From assembly GCA_964591885.1 (NCBI GenBank), contig CAZQCJ010000008.1:1-14492 (forward strand): a stretch of DNA of 14,492 nucleotides. Reading direction: 5' to 3'. This stretch comes from CAZQCJ01 sp964591885 (lineage in GTDB: Bacteria > Patescibacteriota > Microgenomatia > PFEM01 > JAPLYW01). The position numbers and the translations under genes were made by a program. Below, one piece after another: positions 1 to 5,512 of the stretch (its first letter is position 1; each line of letters begins with the position of its first letter). The notes below the pieces were generated by a model. It was not told the origin of the DNA and did not search any database. It saw only the letters and a program-made list of their open reading frames with translations.

Positions 1-89
1 TAGGTCAGGGTTTACCAACCGGAGCTGATTTAGAATATGCGGATGAAATTACTTTAGCTAGAGCTTTAGAGGGAAGAAAAGAGTTTTAG
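1..89 (+). CDS. recR: Recombination protein RecR, C-terminal end (partial)
   Basis: Only the last 29 codons are present, read from base 3 to the TAG at 87-89; the gene begins outside the window. The residues include GLPTGADLEYADEITLARAL and end in EGRKEF. This matches the RecR C-terminus, usually GLPVGGDLEYADEVTL followed by an ALEGR tail, which closes the Toprim domain. RecR works with RecO and RecF in loading RecA at single-stranded gaps during recombinational repair in the cytoplasm. The recognition is by family pattern alone, but the tail is distinctive. Nothing can be said about its start or partners upstream. A strong bidirectional terminator follows at once. Confidence 0.88.
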   Translation, partial: GQGLPTGADLEYADEITLARALEGRKEF

Positions 90-95
90 CCATAG

Positions 96-164
96 AAAAA
101 GGGGAATAATTTTTATTTTTTTAGTTTTTGACTAAAAAAAGCATTGGTGTTTATTCCCCTTTTT
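96..164. terminator. Nested double-hairpin terminator, probably bidirectional
   Basis: AAAAAGGGGAATAA (96-109) pairs perfectly with TTATTCCCCTTTTT (151-164), a 14-bp stem. Inside its 41-base loop sits a second perfect 10-bp hairpin: TTTTTTTAGT (116-125) and ACTAAAAAAA (131-140) with a 5-base loop. The outer arm ends in a T run on either strand. This suits an intrinsic terminator serving both recR on the plus strand and the convergent 65-aa gene on the minus strand. Confidence 0.75.
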
Positions 165-195
165 ATTGCCCTTAAGTCTAAAATGCTTAAAATCC

Positions 196-217
196 AAAAT
201 TTTTTGCAAAAAATTTT
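196..217. repeat. Perfect 22-bp AT-rich palindrome
   Basis: Bases 196-217 are a perfect self-complementary sequence: AAAA, TTTTTT, GC, AAAAAA, TTTT. It lies just downstream of the 65-aa minus-strand gene. It may be a weak extra terminator or an intrinsically bent DNA site; the sequence does not decide. Confidence 0.4.
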
Positions 218-243
218 AATTTGTTTCTTTTTCAGATCCTTTC

Positions 244-441
244 TTAAACATGACCTTGAAGAGCTATTAATTGGTTATTGATTTCATAGATACTGCTTCT
301 AAGTGCTGCTTTGTCGGCAAAATCAGTTTCATAACGAAGACTTTCAAAGAGATCAGCCCTATCTTTTTTAAGATCAGAAATTAATCCTTCCTTGTCTTCG
401 ATAATGTTTTCTTCAGGGACTACATTATTATTGCTTACCAT
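244..441 (-). CDS. Small hypothetical acidic protein, 65 aa
   Basis: I do not recognise this protein. It is short and charged, with no membrane segment or cysteine. After an Asn-rich start (MVSNNN) it looks mostly helical, with segments such as GLISDLKKDRADLFESL and KAALRSSIYEINNQL that could form a short helical hairpin or coiled coil. The ATG at 441-439 is well supported by a GGAGGAG Shine-Dalgarno (447-453) five bases upstream. The gene stands alone, convergent with recR and divergent from the 692 gene. It has its own promoter and a leader of about 160 bases holding a 5' hairpin and a second very strong ribosome-binding site. That leader suggests post-transcriptional control, but this is inference. 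Confidence 0.72.
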   Translation of the reverse strand: MVSNNNVVPEENIIEDKEGLISDLKKDRADLFESLRYETDFADKAALRSSIYEINNQLIALQGHV

Positions 442-532
442 TTTTTCTCCTCCATTCTTTTTTTGTCATAGTTTTACTTCGGCGTCCAGATAAAATAAGA
501 AACAAAAGAGCATTTAAACTTTCAAGGTGCAC

Positions 533-541
533 CACCTCCTT
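533..541 (-). promoter_or_regulatory. Strong Shine-Dalgarno (AAGGAGGTG) far upstream of the 65-aa gene
   Basis: On the minus strand these bases read AAGGAGGTG, a near-perfect match to the complement of the 16S rRNA 3' end. It lies about 90 bases before the 65-aa start. It is followed 7 bases on by TTG AAA GTT TAA (525-514), then abutting ATG ORFs of 15 codons (513-466) and 13 codons (469-428), the last overlapping the 65-aa start. The site could drive leader mini-ORFs or a 34-codon GTG frame. No product is recognised. Confidence 0.4.
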
Positions 542-574
542 CTTAATGAAGTTGGTAAATATCTAAATTTAAAA

Positions 575-594
575 CTAAAACGCTAACGTTCTAG
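575..594 (-). promoter_or_regulatory. Hairpin near the 5' end of the 65-aa gene's transcript
   Basis: On the minus strand CTAGAACG and CGTTTTAG pair through 8 positions (one G-U) around the loop TTAG. It lies just downstream of both possible -10 elements, so it would sit close to the 5' end of the mRNA. A role in mRNA stability or control is inference. Confidence 0.45.
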
Positions 595-601
595 CTAATT
601 T

Positions 602-641
602 ATTATAGGTCAATATTATCAATTAAATTACTGATTGTCAA
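602..641 (-). promoter_or_regulatory. Sigma-70-type promoter for the 65-aa gene
   Basis: On the minus strand a perfect TTGACA (641-636) is followed after 17 bases by TAATAT (618-613). A perfect TATAAT lies slightly further down (607-602). Either -10 could be used, giving transcription starts near 606 or 595. Confidence 0.6.
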
Positions 642-676
642 GTTTTAGTAAAACTCTTAATTTTATTAAGAAAAAA

Positions 677-685
677 TGTTATATT
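677..685 (+). promoter_or_regulatory. Extended -10 element placing +1 at the ATG of the 692 gene
   Basis: TGTTATATT is an extended -10 (TG, one base, TATATT at 680-685). The ATG lies 7 bases beyond, where transcription would start. No Shine-Dalgarno precedes the ATG, so the mRNA is probably leaderless. The -35 region is poor. Confidence 0.5.
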
Positions 686-691
686 AAGCTG

Positions 692-1102
692 ATGACCAGA
701 ATTACGAAACCAAGCTTACAACTACTGCGTCAGATAAGGCAGTCTTCAGAAGAGAAGTTACCTGATTCAAAAAATGAAAAATTATCTTTTCAAGAAACAG
801 ATAGGGAAGAGTTAGAGGAGGAAAATGTTGGGCAACAACAGAAGAAAGTTGATGATGAAACTTGGGCTAAAAAAAGAATTCAGGAGATTGAAGGAGAAAT
901 TAAAGCTTTGACTCAAAAAAGACAGGAAGAGATGGAAAAAAGATACGAGCAGAAAGAGAAAGAAGAGCAAAAACAAAAAGAGCAAGAAATGATGGAAATT
1001 ACTCCTAAGCCCAAGAGAGGCTTGCCTTTTTGGGGTAAAAGAATTAAAACGGCTCAACAGCAAGCCCAGCCGGAAACTGCTGGGAAAAGAGTTGGCGGAT
1101 GA
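692..1102 (+). CDS. Hypothetical charged coiled-coil protein upstream of cysS, 136 aa
   Basis: No known domain is recognised. The N-terminus is basic (MTRITKPSLQLLRQIRQ). Roughly residues 20-105 are extremely rich in Glu, Lys and Gln and should form a long helix or coiled coil. The tail (PKPKRGLPFWGKRI, then QQQAQPETAGKRVGG) is a compact Gly/Pro-containing segment. There is no signal peptide or membrane span, so it is probably cytoplasmic. I chose the ATG at 692 rather than an in-frame TTG at 635 because an extended -10 lies between them. Its TGA overlaps the cysS ATG by four bases (ATGA), so the two are co-transcribed and probably translationally coupled. A role linked to CysRS is only a guess from position. 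The high Lys/Glu content explains an antisense hydrophobic frame that is not a gene. Confidence 0.72.
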   Translation: MTRITKPSLQLLRQIRQSSEEKLPDSKNEKLSFQETDREELEEENVGQQQKKVDDETWAKKRIQEIEGEIKALTQKRQEEMEKRYEQKEKEEQKQKEQEMMEITPKPKRGLPFWGKRIKTAQQQAQPETAGKRVGG

Positions 1103-2502
1103 TTAAGCTTTATAATACGGCGACTAGAAAAATAGAAGAATTCAAACCAATTAAACCCGGTTTTGTCGGCATTTATTCCTGTGGGCCGACGGTTTACTGG
1201 AACCAGCATCTAGGTCATTTGTATGCCTATCTTCAGTGGGATACTTTGGTTCGTTTTTTAAGATATTCGGGCTTTGAGGTTAAATGGGTGATGAATATCA
1301 CCGATGTTGGTCATCTGACTTCTGATGAGGATAGCGGTGAAGATAAAATGGAAAAGGGAGCCAAAAGAGAAGGTTTAACTCCTTGGCAATTGGCAGAGAA
1401 ATATATTAAACAGTTTACCCATAGTCTTGATTTATTAAATATTCATCAACCTGATGTTTTAGCCAGAGCGACCGAACATATTCAAGAACAAATAGATTTA
1501 ATTAAAAGAATAGAGAAAAACGGTTTTACTTACAAAACAAAAACCGGTTTGGTTTTTGAGACTTCTAAGTTTTCTGACTATGCTAAATTTGCCAAACTTG
1601 ATTTGAAAAGGCAAAAACCAGGAGCCAGAGTTGAGATTGATTTGGAAAAGAAAAACCCTTGGGATTTTCTTTTATGGGTGACCAATCAACCAAATCATTT
1701 AATGCAGTGGGAAAGCCCGTGGGGGAAAGGTTTCCCTGGTTGGCATATTGAGTGCACCGCAATGTCAACTAAATATTTAGGGGAAAGATTTGATATTCAT
1801 ACCGGGGGAATAGAACATATTCCGGTTCATCATACCAATGAAATTGCTCAAGCCTACGGCGCTTTCGGTCATCAAGCGGTTAATTACTGGCTTCACAATA
1901 GTTGGTTGGTTTTTGCGGGCGAGAAAATGAGTAAAAGCTTGGGGAGTAACAATATCTTAGTCACCGATTTAGTTGAAAAAGGTTTTGAGCCTCTTGCCTT
2001 TCGTTATTTAGTACTGACGTCTCACTATCGTCAAGGGATAAATTTTACTTGGGAAGCCTTAAAAGGAGCTCAAGCAGCTTATCAAAAATTAGTCAGCTTA
2101 GTCCAATCATGGCAAACGAAAAAACCGAGAGAAAAGATTTCTGATTATGACTTGCAGAAAATTGATTCTTTTCGGCAGTCATTTCAAGAGAAAATTAGCC
2201 ATGATTTAAATTGGCCAGAGGGATTAGCTGTTGTTTGGAAAATGGCAAAATCTAATTTGCCGCCTTATGATAAATTTGAATTAATAATTAGTTTTGATGA
2301 AGTTCTAGGTTTGGATTTGTTGAAGAAATCCCAGCTAATAGTTGAGATTCCTGAAGAAATTGAAAAAATGAAGGAAGAGAGGGAGATTTTAAGAAAAGCC
2401 AATCGTTGGCAAGAGGCTGATGAATTAAGAAAAAAGATTGAAGCGAAAGGTTTTGTTATTGAAGATGCTTCGCAAGGGGCGATTATTAAAAAGAAGAATT
2501 AG
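1099..2502 (+). CDS. cysS: Cysteine--tRNA ligase
   Basis: CysRS is a class I aminoacyl-tRNA synthetase that charges tRNA-Cys with cysteine using ATP in the cytoplasm. The 467 residues are full length for the family. The N-terminal SCGPTVYWNQHLGH carries the HIGH-type motif (H37-LGH40) and zinc ligand C28. The other expected zinc ligands are C219 (HIECTAM), H244 and E248, at the same mutual spacing as in the E. coli enzyme. KMSKS is at 276-280. The C-terminal helical part ends in NRWQEADELRKKIEAKGFVI, typical of the anticodon-binding end. The usual CGPTVYDYxHIGNAR is changed here to WNQHLGHLYAYL, but the catalytic histidines remain. The start overlaps the upstream coiled-coil gene by four bases. 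It converges on the GH36 gene with only 16 bases between stops. Confidence 0.97.
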   Translation: MIKLYNTATRKIEEFKPIKPGFVGIYSCGPTVYWNQHLGHLYAYLQWDTLVRFLRYSGFEVKWVMNITDVGHLTSDEDSGEDKMEKGAKREGLTPWQLAEKYIKQFTHSLDLLNIHQPDVLARATEHIQEQIDLIKRIEKNGFTYKTKTGLVFETSKFSDYAKFAKLDLKRQKPGARVEIDLEKKNPWDFLLWVTNQPNHLMQWESPWGKGFPGWHIECTAMSTKYLGERFDIHTGGIEHIPVHHTNEIAQAYGAFGHQAVNYWLHNSWLVFAGEKMSKSLGSNNILVTDLVEKGFEPLAFRYLVLTSHYRQGINFTWEALKGAQAAYQKLVSLVQSWQTKKPREKISDYDLQKIDSFRQSFQEKISHDLNWPEGLAVVWKMAKSNLPPYDKFELIISFDEVLGLDLLKKSQLIVEIPEEIEKMKEEREILRKANRWQEADELRKKIEAKGFVIEDASQGAIIKKKN

Positions 2503-2505
2503 AAG

Positions 2506-2520
2506 AATCTTGAAAAGATT
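2506..2520. terminator. Weak hairpin between convergent cysS and GH36 genes
   Basis: AATCTT (2506-2511), loop GAA, AAGATT (2515-2520): a perfect 6-bp stem in the 16-base gap, reaching into the GH36 stop codon. It is AT-rich and lacks a long T run, so as a terminator it is weak at best. Confidence 0.25.
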
Positions 2521-3718
2521 ATTTATCCAGACAGTTTTTTCGAACCATCTCTTTAGTTGTTAGATGTAGTCTCTGCGCACGATAGAATTTAGTTATTAGT
2601 TCTTTTATAGTTACAGCATCCTCAGAAGATAATCGGCTGAAATCATCACCCAAAGTTAAACAACCAGCTCTATAAAGACTTAGTATTTGAGCTTTTTTAA
2701 GCTTTTGTTTATCTTTATTGCTAACAGAATTTGAATAATACATATCAGGGTCAATATTTATGAATTTACTAATTAGTCTTCGGTTTTTTTCAACACCTTT
2801 TAAGTGGTGTCGGACAAGATAGCTATTGACTCCTTCACCCAATATATTTTTAGGTAGATTGGGCAATCCGCTGTCGCTACTAAGACGGATAAGATCAGCG
2901 ATACCGATAGCGGCATTAAAAGGAGCACCGGAAGCGAGAATGATTAAATCTTTCTCTTTAAAAATTGCCATTGTTTTATGGGTCAACAGCTGTTTTTCTT
3001 CTTGACTCATATTTTCAACAAGATAAAGACTTGATAAAAAATCTAATTTGACTCCTTCAAATCCCCAATTTTTGACTTTTTGGGCAACTTTTTCTAAGTA
3101 ATTAACAGTCTCCTTTTTCCTTAAGTCCAACAGATAGTGAGTTTTACCAAAAGCAGTATTTTTATACCAATAAGAGATTGGTTTATCATAATCATGATGC
3201 TGGATAAACCAATCGGGGTGTTCTTTAGCTAAATCTGAATTTTTCTCGGCATGGAGAGGAGCTAACCACAAAAAAGGTTTTATGTTGTTTCCTTTTATTA
3301 GTTTTGTTGCCTCCTCAAGCCCGTCAGGGAATTTTTGCTTGTCAGTTGATAGCCAGTCGCCAGCTCTAGCGGTCCAGCCAGCATCGATAATAAAAACAGT
3401 AGGGTGAATATCCAGTTTACGGAAAGCTTTAATTTGTTTTTTGATAAAATTAAAGTCAACTTTTTCTCCAGCTCCCATCCAAGTACAATAAATAATTTCT
3501 GACTTTCCCATTCTTGGTTTTTTAACCCACTCTTCAGGCGGTTTACCTTCGACAAGTTTAGGCTGGATGACTTCAGGAATACCTAATCCTAGGGTTTTTC
3601 CCGAAGTCCAAGAGCTACCAGCACTCCCAATATCTTCGATTGATTTCTGATGGATTTTTCGACCATCGTCAGTTGTTAAATATTCGTCTTGACTAGGTTT
3701 ATTGTTTTCTTTTTCCAT
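2519..3718 (-). CDS. Alpha-galactosidase-like glycoside hydrolase (GH36/melibiase), catalytic domain only
   Basis: This 399-residue protein matches the TIM-barrel core of GH36 alpha-galactosidases, retaining enzymes that release terminal alpha-galactose. Diagnostic segments in order are IIDAGWTARAGDW (110-122), KFPDGL, KPFLWLAPLHAEKNS (147-161), EHPDWF, YLLDL, and WGFEGVKLDFL (218-228), where D226 is the expected nucleophile. SGAPFNAAIGIADLIRLSSD (263-282) follows, with D282 the likely acid/base. There is no signal peptide, so it should act in the cytoplasm. Typical GH36 proteins exceed 600 residues with an N-terminal beta-sandwich; that domain is missing. I chose the ATG at 3718 over an upstream in-frame TTG (3820) because a good promoter lies directly before it. 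The substrate cannot be read; a related alpha-galactoside or N-acetyl sugar is possible. Confidence 0.85.
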   Translation of the reverse strand: MEKENNKPSQDEYLTTDDGRKIHQKSIEDIGSAGSSWTSGKTLGLGIPEVIQPKLVEGKPPEEWVKKPRMGKSEIIYCTWMGAGEKVDFNFIKKQIKAFRKLDIHPTVFIIDAGWTARAGDWLSTDKQKFPDGLEEATKLIKGNNIKPFLWLAPLHAEKNSDLAKEHPDWFIQHHDYDKPISYWYKNTAFGKTHYLLDLRKKETVNYLEKVAQKVKNWGFEGVKLDFLSSLYLVENMSQEEKQLLTHKTMAIFKEKDLIILASGAPFNAAIGIADLIRLSSDSGLPNLPKNILGEGVNSYLVRHHLKGVEKNRRLISKFINIDPDMYYSNSVSNKDKQKLKKAQILSLYRAGCLTLGDDFSRLSSEDAVTIKELITKFYRAQRLHLTTKEMVRKNCLDK

Positions 3719-3727
3719 TAAGGTGCA

Positions 3728-3756
3728 ATTATATCTTTTCCCTTGGTTTTTTTCAA
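3728..3756 (-). promoter_or_regulatory. Promoter of the GH36 gene
   Basis: On the minus strand TTGAAA (3756-3751), a 17-bp spacer and a perfect TATAAT (3733-3728). Transcription would begin near 3721, two or three bases before the ATG at 3718. No Shine-Dalgarno is present, so the message looks leaderless. Confidence 0.7.
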
Positions 3757-3772
3757 TCAAGGATGAATGGAA

Positions 3773-3801
3773 TTGACTTTTACTGAAGGAAAGAGTATTG
3801 T
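3773..3801 (+). promoter_or_regulatory. Candidate promoter for the 157-aa gene
   Basis: TTGACT (3773-3778), a 17-bp spacer and TATTGT (3796-3801). Predicted start is near 3807-3808, just before a small hairpin and the ATG at 3841. Confidence 0.45.
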
Positions 3802-3811
3802 AAGAACAAAT

Positions 3812-3833
3812 CTGCCCCAAAGGCAGTTTTTTT
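3812..3833 (+). promoter_or_regulatory. Terminator-like hairpin with T7 tract in the 5' leader
   Basis: CTGCC (3812-3816), loop CCAAA, GGCAG (3822-3826), then seven Ts. It has the form of a short intrinsic terminator but begins only a few bases after the predicted transcription start and ends 7 bases before the ATG. It could attenuate the 157-aa gene or block transcription coming from upstream. Confidence 0.4.
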
Positions 3834-3840
3834 AAATAAA

Positions 3841-4314
3841 ATGAAACCAGAAGTTTTTCAAAGAAAAGATAACAATTATCCTTTGATTGAGCTGATAAAA
3901 TCCTATGAAGAAGATGAAAAACTCTTTAAAGAATCTTCTCTGGTGGAATCAATGAGGAGGTTACTTGTTGCCAAAAGAAAAAAATTCGATTTTATAATCA
4001 CTCCTCCTCTTAAAGAAGAAAAAGAAAGAATGGTTTATCCAGATAAATATATAGCTGAATTTCGTTGGGATAAAAAGAAAACCACTAATGGTAATAGTTT
4101 TTGTCATGTTATTATCTTTATCTCTGAAGCTAAAGAAGGAAAAATTATTGTTTCTGCTGCCGAAGAGACGGAGATAAAAAAAGAGAAATTTGCTGATAAG
4201 GATTTTATTAACAAAGTTCTTTTGAAAGCCTTAGAAAACCCGATTCAGAGATCAAATAACCCTTTTTATCAAGAGGATCTTCCGTTGTCATCAGAAAGAT
4301 TAGAAGAGAAGTAA
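3841..4314 (+). CDS. Hypothetical protein, 157 aa
   Basis: No family is recognised. The protein is hydrophilic and without a signal peptide or membrane segment. Residues 1-60 look helical and charged (YPLIELIKSYEEDEKLF). The middle has a beta-like stretch, KYIAEFRWDKKKT then SFCHVIIFISEAKEGKIIVS, suggesting a small alpha/beta fold. The tail is polar (NPFYQEDLPLSSERLEEK). The ATG at 3841 is the first in frame and has no Shine-Dalgarno, only an A/T-rich lead-in after a hairpin and T tract. It is divergent from the GH36 gene, with about 120 bases between starts, and convergent with the erm-like gene. A gene remnant lies immediately downstream. Codon use and length argue for a real gene; function is unknown. 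Confidence 0.65.
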   Translation: MKPEVFQRKDNNYPLIELIKSYEEDEKLFKESSLVESMRRLLVAKRKKFDFIITPPLKEEKERMVYPDKYIAEFRWDKKKTTNGNSFCHVIIFISEAKEGKIIVSAAEETEIKKEKFADKDFINKVLLKALENPIQRSNNPFYQEDLPLSSERLEEK

Positions 4315-4330
4315 GTTCTAAATCTTCTAG

Positions 4331-4519
4331 ATAATATTTTGTCTTAAGAGATATAATCTAAAATATGAATTTATCGGTGGGGACAGACGCTTCACGGTCC
4401 CAGCTTTACAATTTAAGTTTAGCTTCAAACTGCCCGAGGCCAGAAAGATGAGGATTATAGCCAAGAGGGACAAATACAGCAGAATTATCAAATCAATTTC
4501 GTCAGAGGCGCAACTTTAA
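4331..4519 (+). pseudogene. Start-less open frame, probable remnant of a protein gene
   Basis: This stretch between two convergent genes stays open for 62 codons to the TAA at 4517-4519, with no ATG, GTG or TTG near its beginning. Read from about 4343 it contains LKRYNLKYEFIGGDRRFTVP, then QFKFSFKLPEARKMRIIAKR and DKYSRIIKSISSEAQL, which looks like real alternating strand/helix protein. The first half resembles the stretch at 12368-12460 and the second half that at 13207-13269, all in the same reading frame. In the second-half comparison, differences fall 6/1/8 across codon positions 1/2/3, a coding pattern. No family is recognised. Alternatively this could be a structured RNA: a 5-bp hairpin (4380-4401) is conserved in the second copy. 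Confidence 0.42.
4352..4451 (+). other. Possible leaderless 28-codon ORF with -10 TATAAT
   Basis: TATAAT at 4352-4357 is followed after 7 bases by ATG (4365), the spacing seen at other leaderless genes here. The frame runs 28 codons to TGA at 4449-4451 (MNLSVGTDASRSQL and onward). It conflicts with the longer start-less frame over the same bases, which has the better coding signature in comparisons. A 21-codon frame at 12378-12443 is similar (MSSLSVG). Kept as a weak alternative. Confidence 0.2.
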
Positions 4520-4555
4520 AGTAAAATCTAAACCTCTTTATTGAATTTAGCTTTC

Positions 4556-5452
4556 TTAGTAAGATCTTGTTCGGTGCCATTTTTGCAAGCGTTTTTGTTG
4601 TTCCTTTAATTTTCTTTCTGTTCCTCGGACAATATCTTTTTTTTCTTGAGGAACGAAGTTTAAGAAGGTTTCGAATAATTTTAGCCATTGCTCGATTGTT
4701 AAATCAGAAGGTTTGAGGTTTCTTATCTTTAACTCTCTCTCTAAAATACTTCTTTGTCTTGGGCTAAAAAGTTCTTTAAAGGCATCAAGAATATTTGGTT
4801 GCCATTGATTGTAGCCGTAAACGACAAAGTCCCTAAAGGTTTGTCGATACTCTTCCTTTACTAGTGGTTGTTCTCTCTTCTCAAATTTAGCCAAAACAGC
4901 ATTTATGTTGGGAATTGGTATAAATTCACGTCTGTCGATGTTTGAAATTATTCGTATTTCAAACCATGGCGTAATCAAAATTGAAGTTTGGGAGTTTTTG
5001 GGTCTGCCCATAAAGCGAAAGGCTGCTTTGTCTTGCATAACAAGATAGGCCACTTGAGGAGGATTTCTGTCTTCGGTAAGCTTTCTGATAATATCAGCAG
5101 TCATGTTAAAGGGAATGTTGGAAAAGACTTTATAAAGATTATCTGGAAGCCTCCATTTTAGGAAATCGGCCTCGATTATTTGGATATTTTTTGTGTCTTG
5201 AAAAGAGGCTTTAAGGCTAGCGGCTAATCTTGGGTCTACCTCAACGGCAACAACTTTTCCTGCTCTTTTGGCCAACTCATGGGTGATTATACCCTTTCCT
5301 GGACCTATTTCAACAACAAGATCACTGTTTTTTATTATAGTCCTTTCAATGAGACTTCCCACAAATTCTGGTCTTCTTAGAAAATTTTGTGATTGCCATA
5401 GTTCATGGTTGTCCCAACTGTTATTATTTCTTTCAGATATAGTTTTTTTCAA
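4556..5452 (-). CDS. Erm-type rRNA adenine N6-dimethyltransferase
   Basis: The protein is in the KsgA/Erm family, which dimethylates adenine N6 in rRNA using SAM. SQNFL (21-25) is the family start motif, VVEIGPGKG (46-54) is SAM motif I, E71 lies in the motif II loop, EADF is at 94-97, and the catalytic NIPFN is at 112-116. The surrounding YKVFSNIPFNMTADIIRKL, the later LVMQDKAAFRF, and RREFIPIPNINAVLAKFEKR fit Erm (23S A2058) enzymes better than KsgA, which usually has NLPYN. Erm methylation gives macrolide-lincosamide-streptogramin B resistance; whether it does here is inference. The 298 residues include a basic C-terminal tail (about 270-298). The start is TTG at 5452-5450 with GAGGAGG (5456-5462) close upstream; the next Met is residue 117. 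It diverges from the glycan operon across 60 bases. Confidence 0.85.
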   Translation of the reverse strand: MKKTISERNNNSWDNHELWQSQNFLRRPEFVGSLIERTIIKNSDLVVEIGPGKGIITHELAKRAGKVVAVEVDPRLAASLKASFQDTKNIQIIEADFLKWRLPDNLYKVFSNIPFNMTADIIRKLTEDRNPPQVAYLVMQDKAAFRFMGRPKNSQTSILITPWFEIRIISNIDRREFIPIPNINAVLAKFEKREQPLVKEEYRQTFRDFVVYGYNQWQPNILDAFKELFSPRQRSILERELKIRNLKPSDLTIEQWLKLFETFLNFVPQEKKDIVRGTERKLKEQQKRLQKWHRTRSY

Positions 5453-5471
5453 TATCCTCCTCGTTTACTGC

Positions 5472-5500
5472 ATTATACAAAATAATGTAAAAATGGTAAA
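5472..5500 (-). promoter_or_regulatory. Promoter of the erm-like gene
   Basis: On the minus strand TTTACC (5500-5495), a 17-bp spacer and a perfect TATAAT (5477-5472). Transcription would start near 5465, with GAGGAGG in the short leader. It nearly coincides with the opposing promoter of the glycan operon. Confidence 0.6.
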
Positions 5501-5502
5501 AT
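5474..5502 (+). promoter_or_regulatory. Promoter of the glycan operon
   Basis: TATACA (5474-5479), a 17-bp spacer and TAAAAT (5497-5502) extended by TGG (5494-5496). Predicted start is near 5509, about four bases before the ATG at 5513, so the first message is almost leaderless. Confidence 0.55.
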
Positions 5503-5512
5503 ATCAACTATT

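Noticed and set aside
635..691. Upstream TTG start extending the coiled-coil protein by 19 residues
   Set aside because: An extended -10 (677-685) lies inside the extension and points to the ATG at 692; no Shine-Dalgarno precedes the TTG.
812..1063. Minus-strand hydrophobic 83-aa frame
   Set aside because: It is the antisense of a Glu/Lys-rich gene, which naturally reads as Phe/Leu/Ser; no start signal.
1583..1768. Minus-strand 61-aa frame inside cysS
   Set aside because: Antisense to conserved CysRS sequence with no start signal.
3719..3820. TTG start extending the GH36 protein by 34 residues
   Set aside because: A strong promoter (TTGAAA-17-TATAAT) lies within it, and the extra residues do not resemble the family.
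4365..4382. MNLSVG at the start of the 28-codon frame resembles the YchF N-terminus (MNLSVG at 13797)
   Set aside because: Six residues only, and no similarity continues; chance is the simpler explanation.
4376..4520. Possible tmRNA, SRP RNA or RNase P RNA in the 4315-4555 gap
   Set aside because: None of the signature segments of these RNAs could be found.
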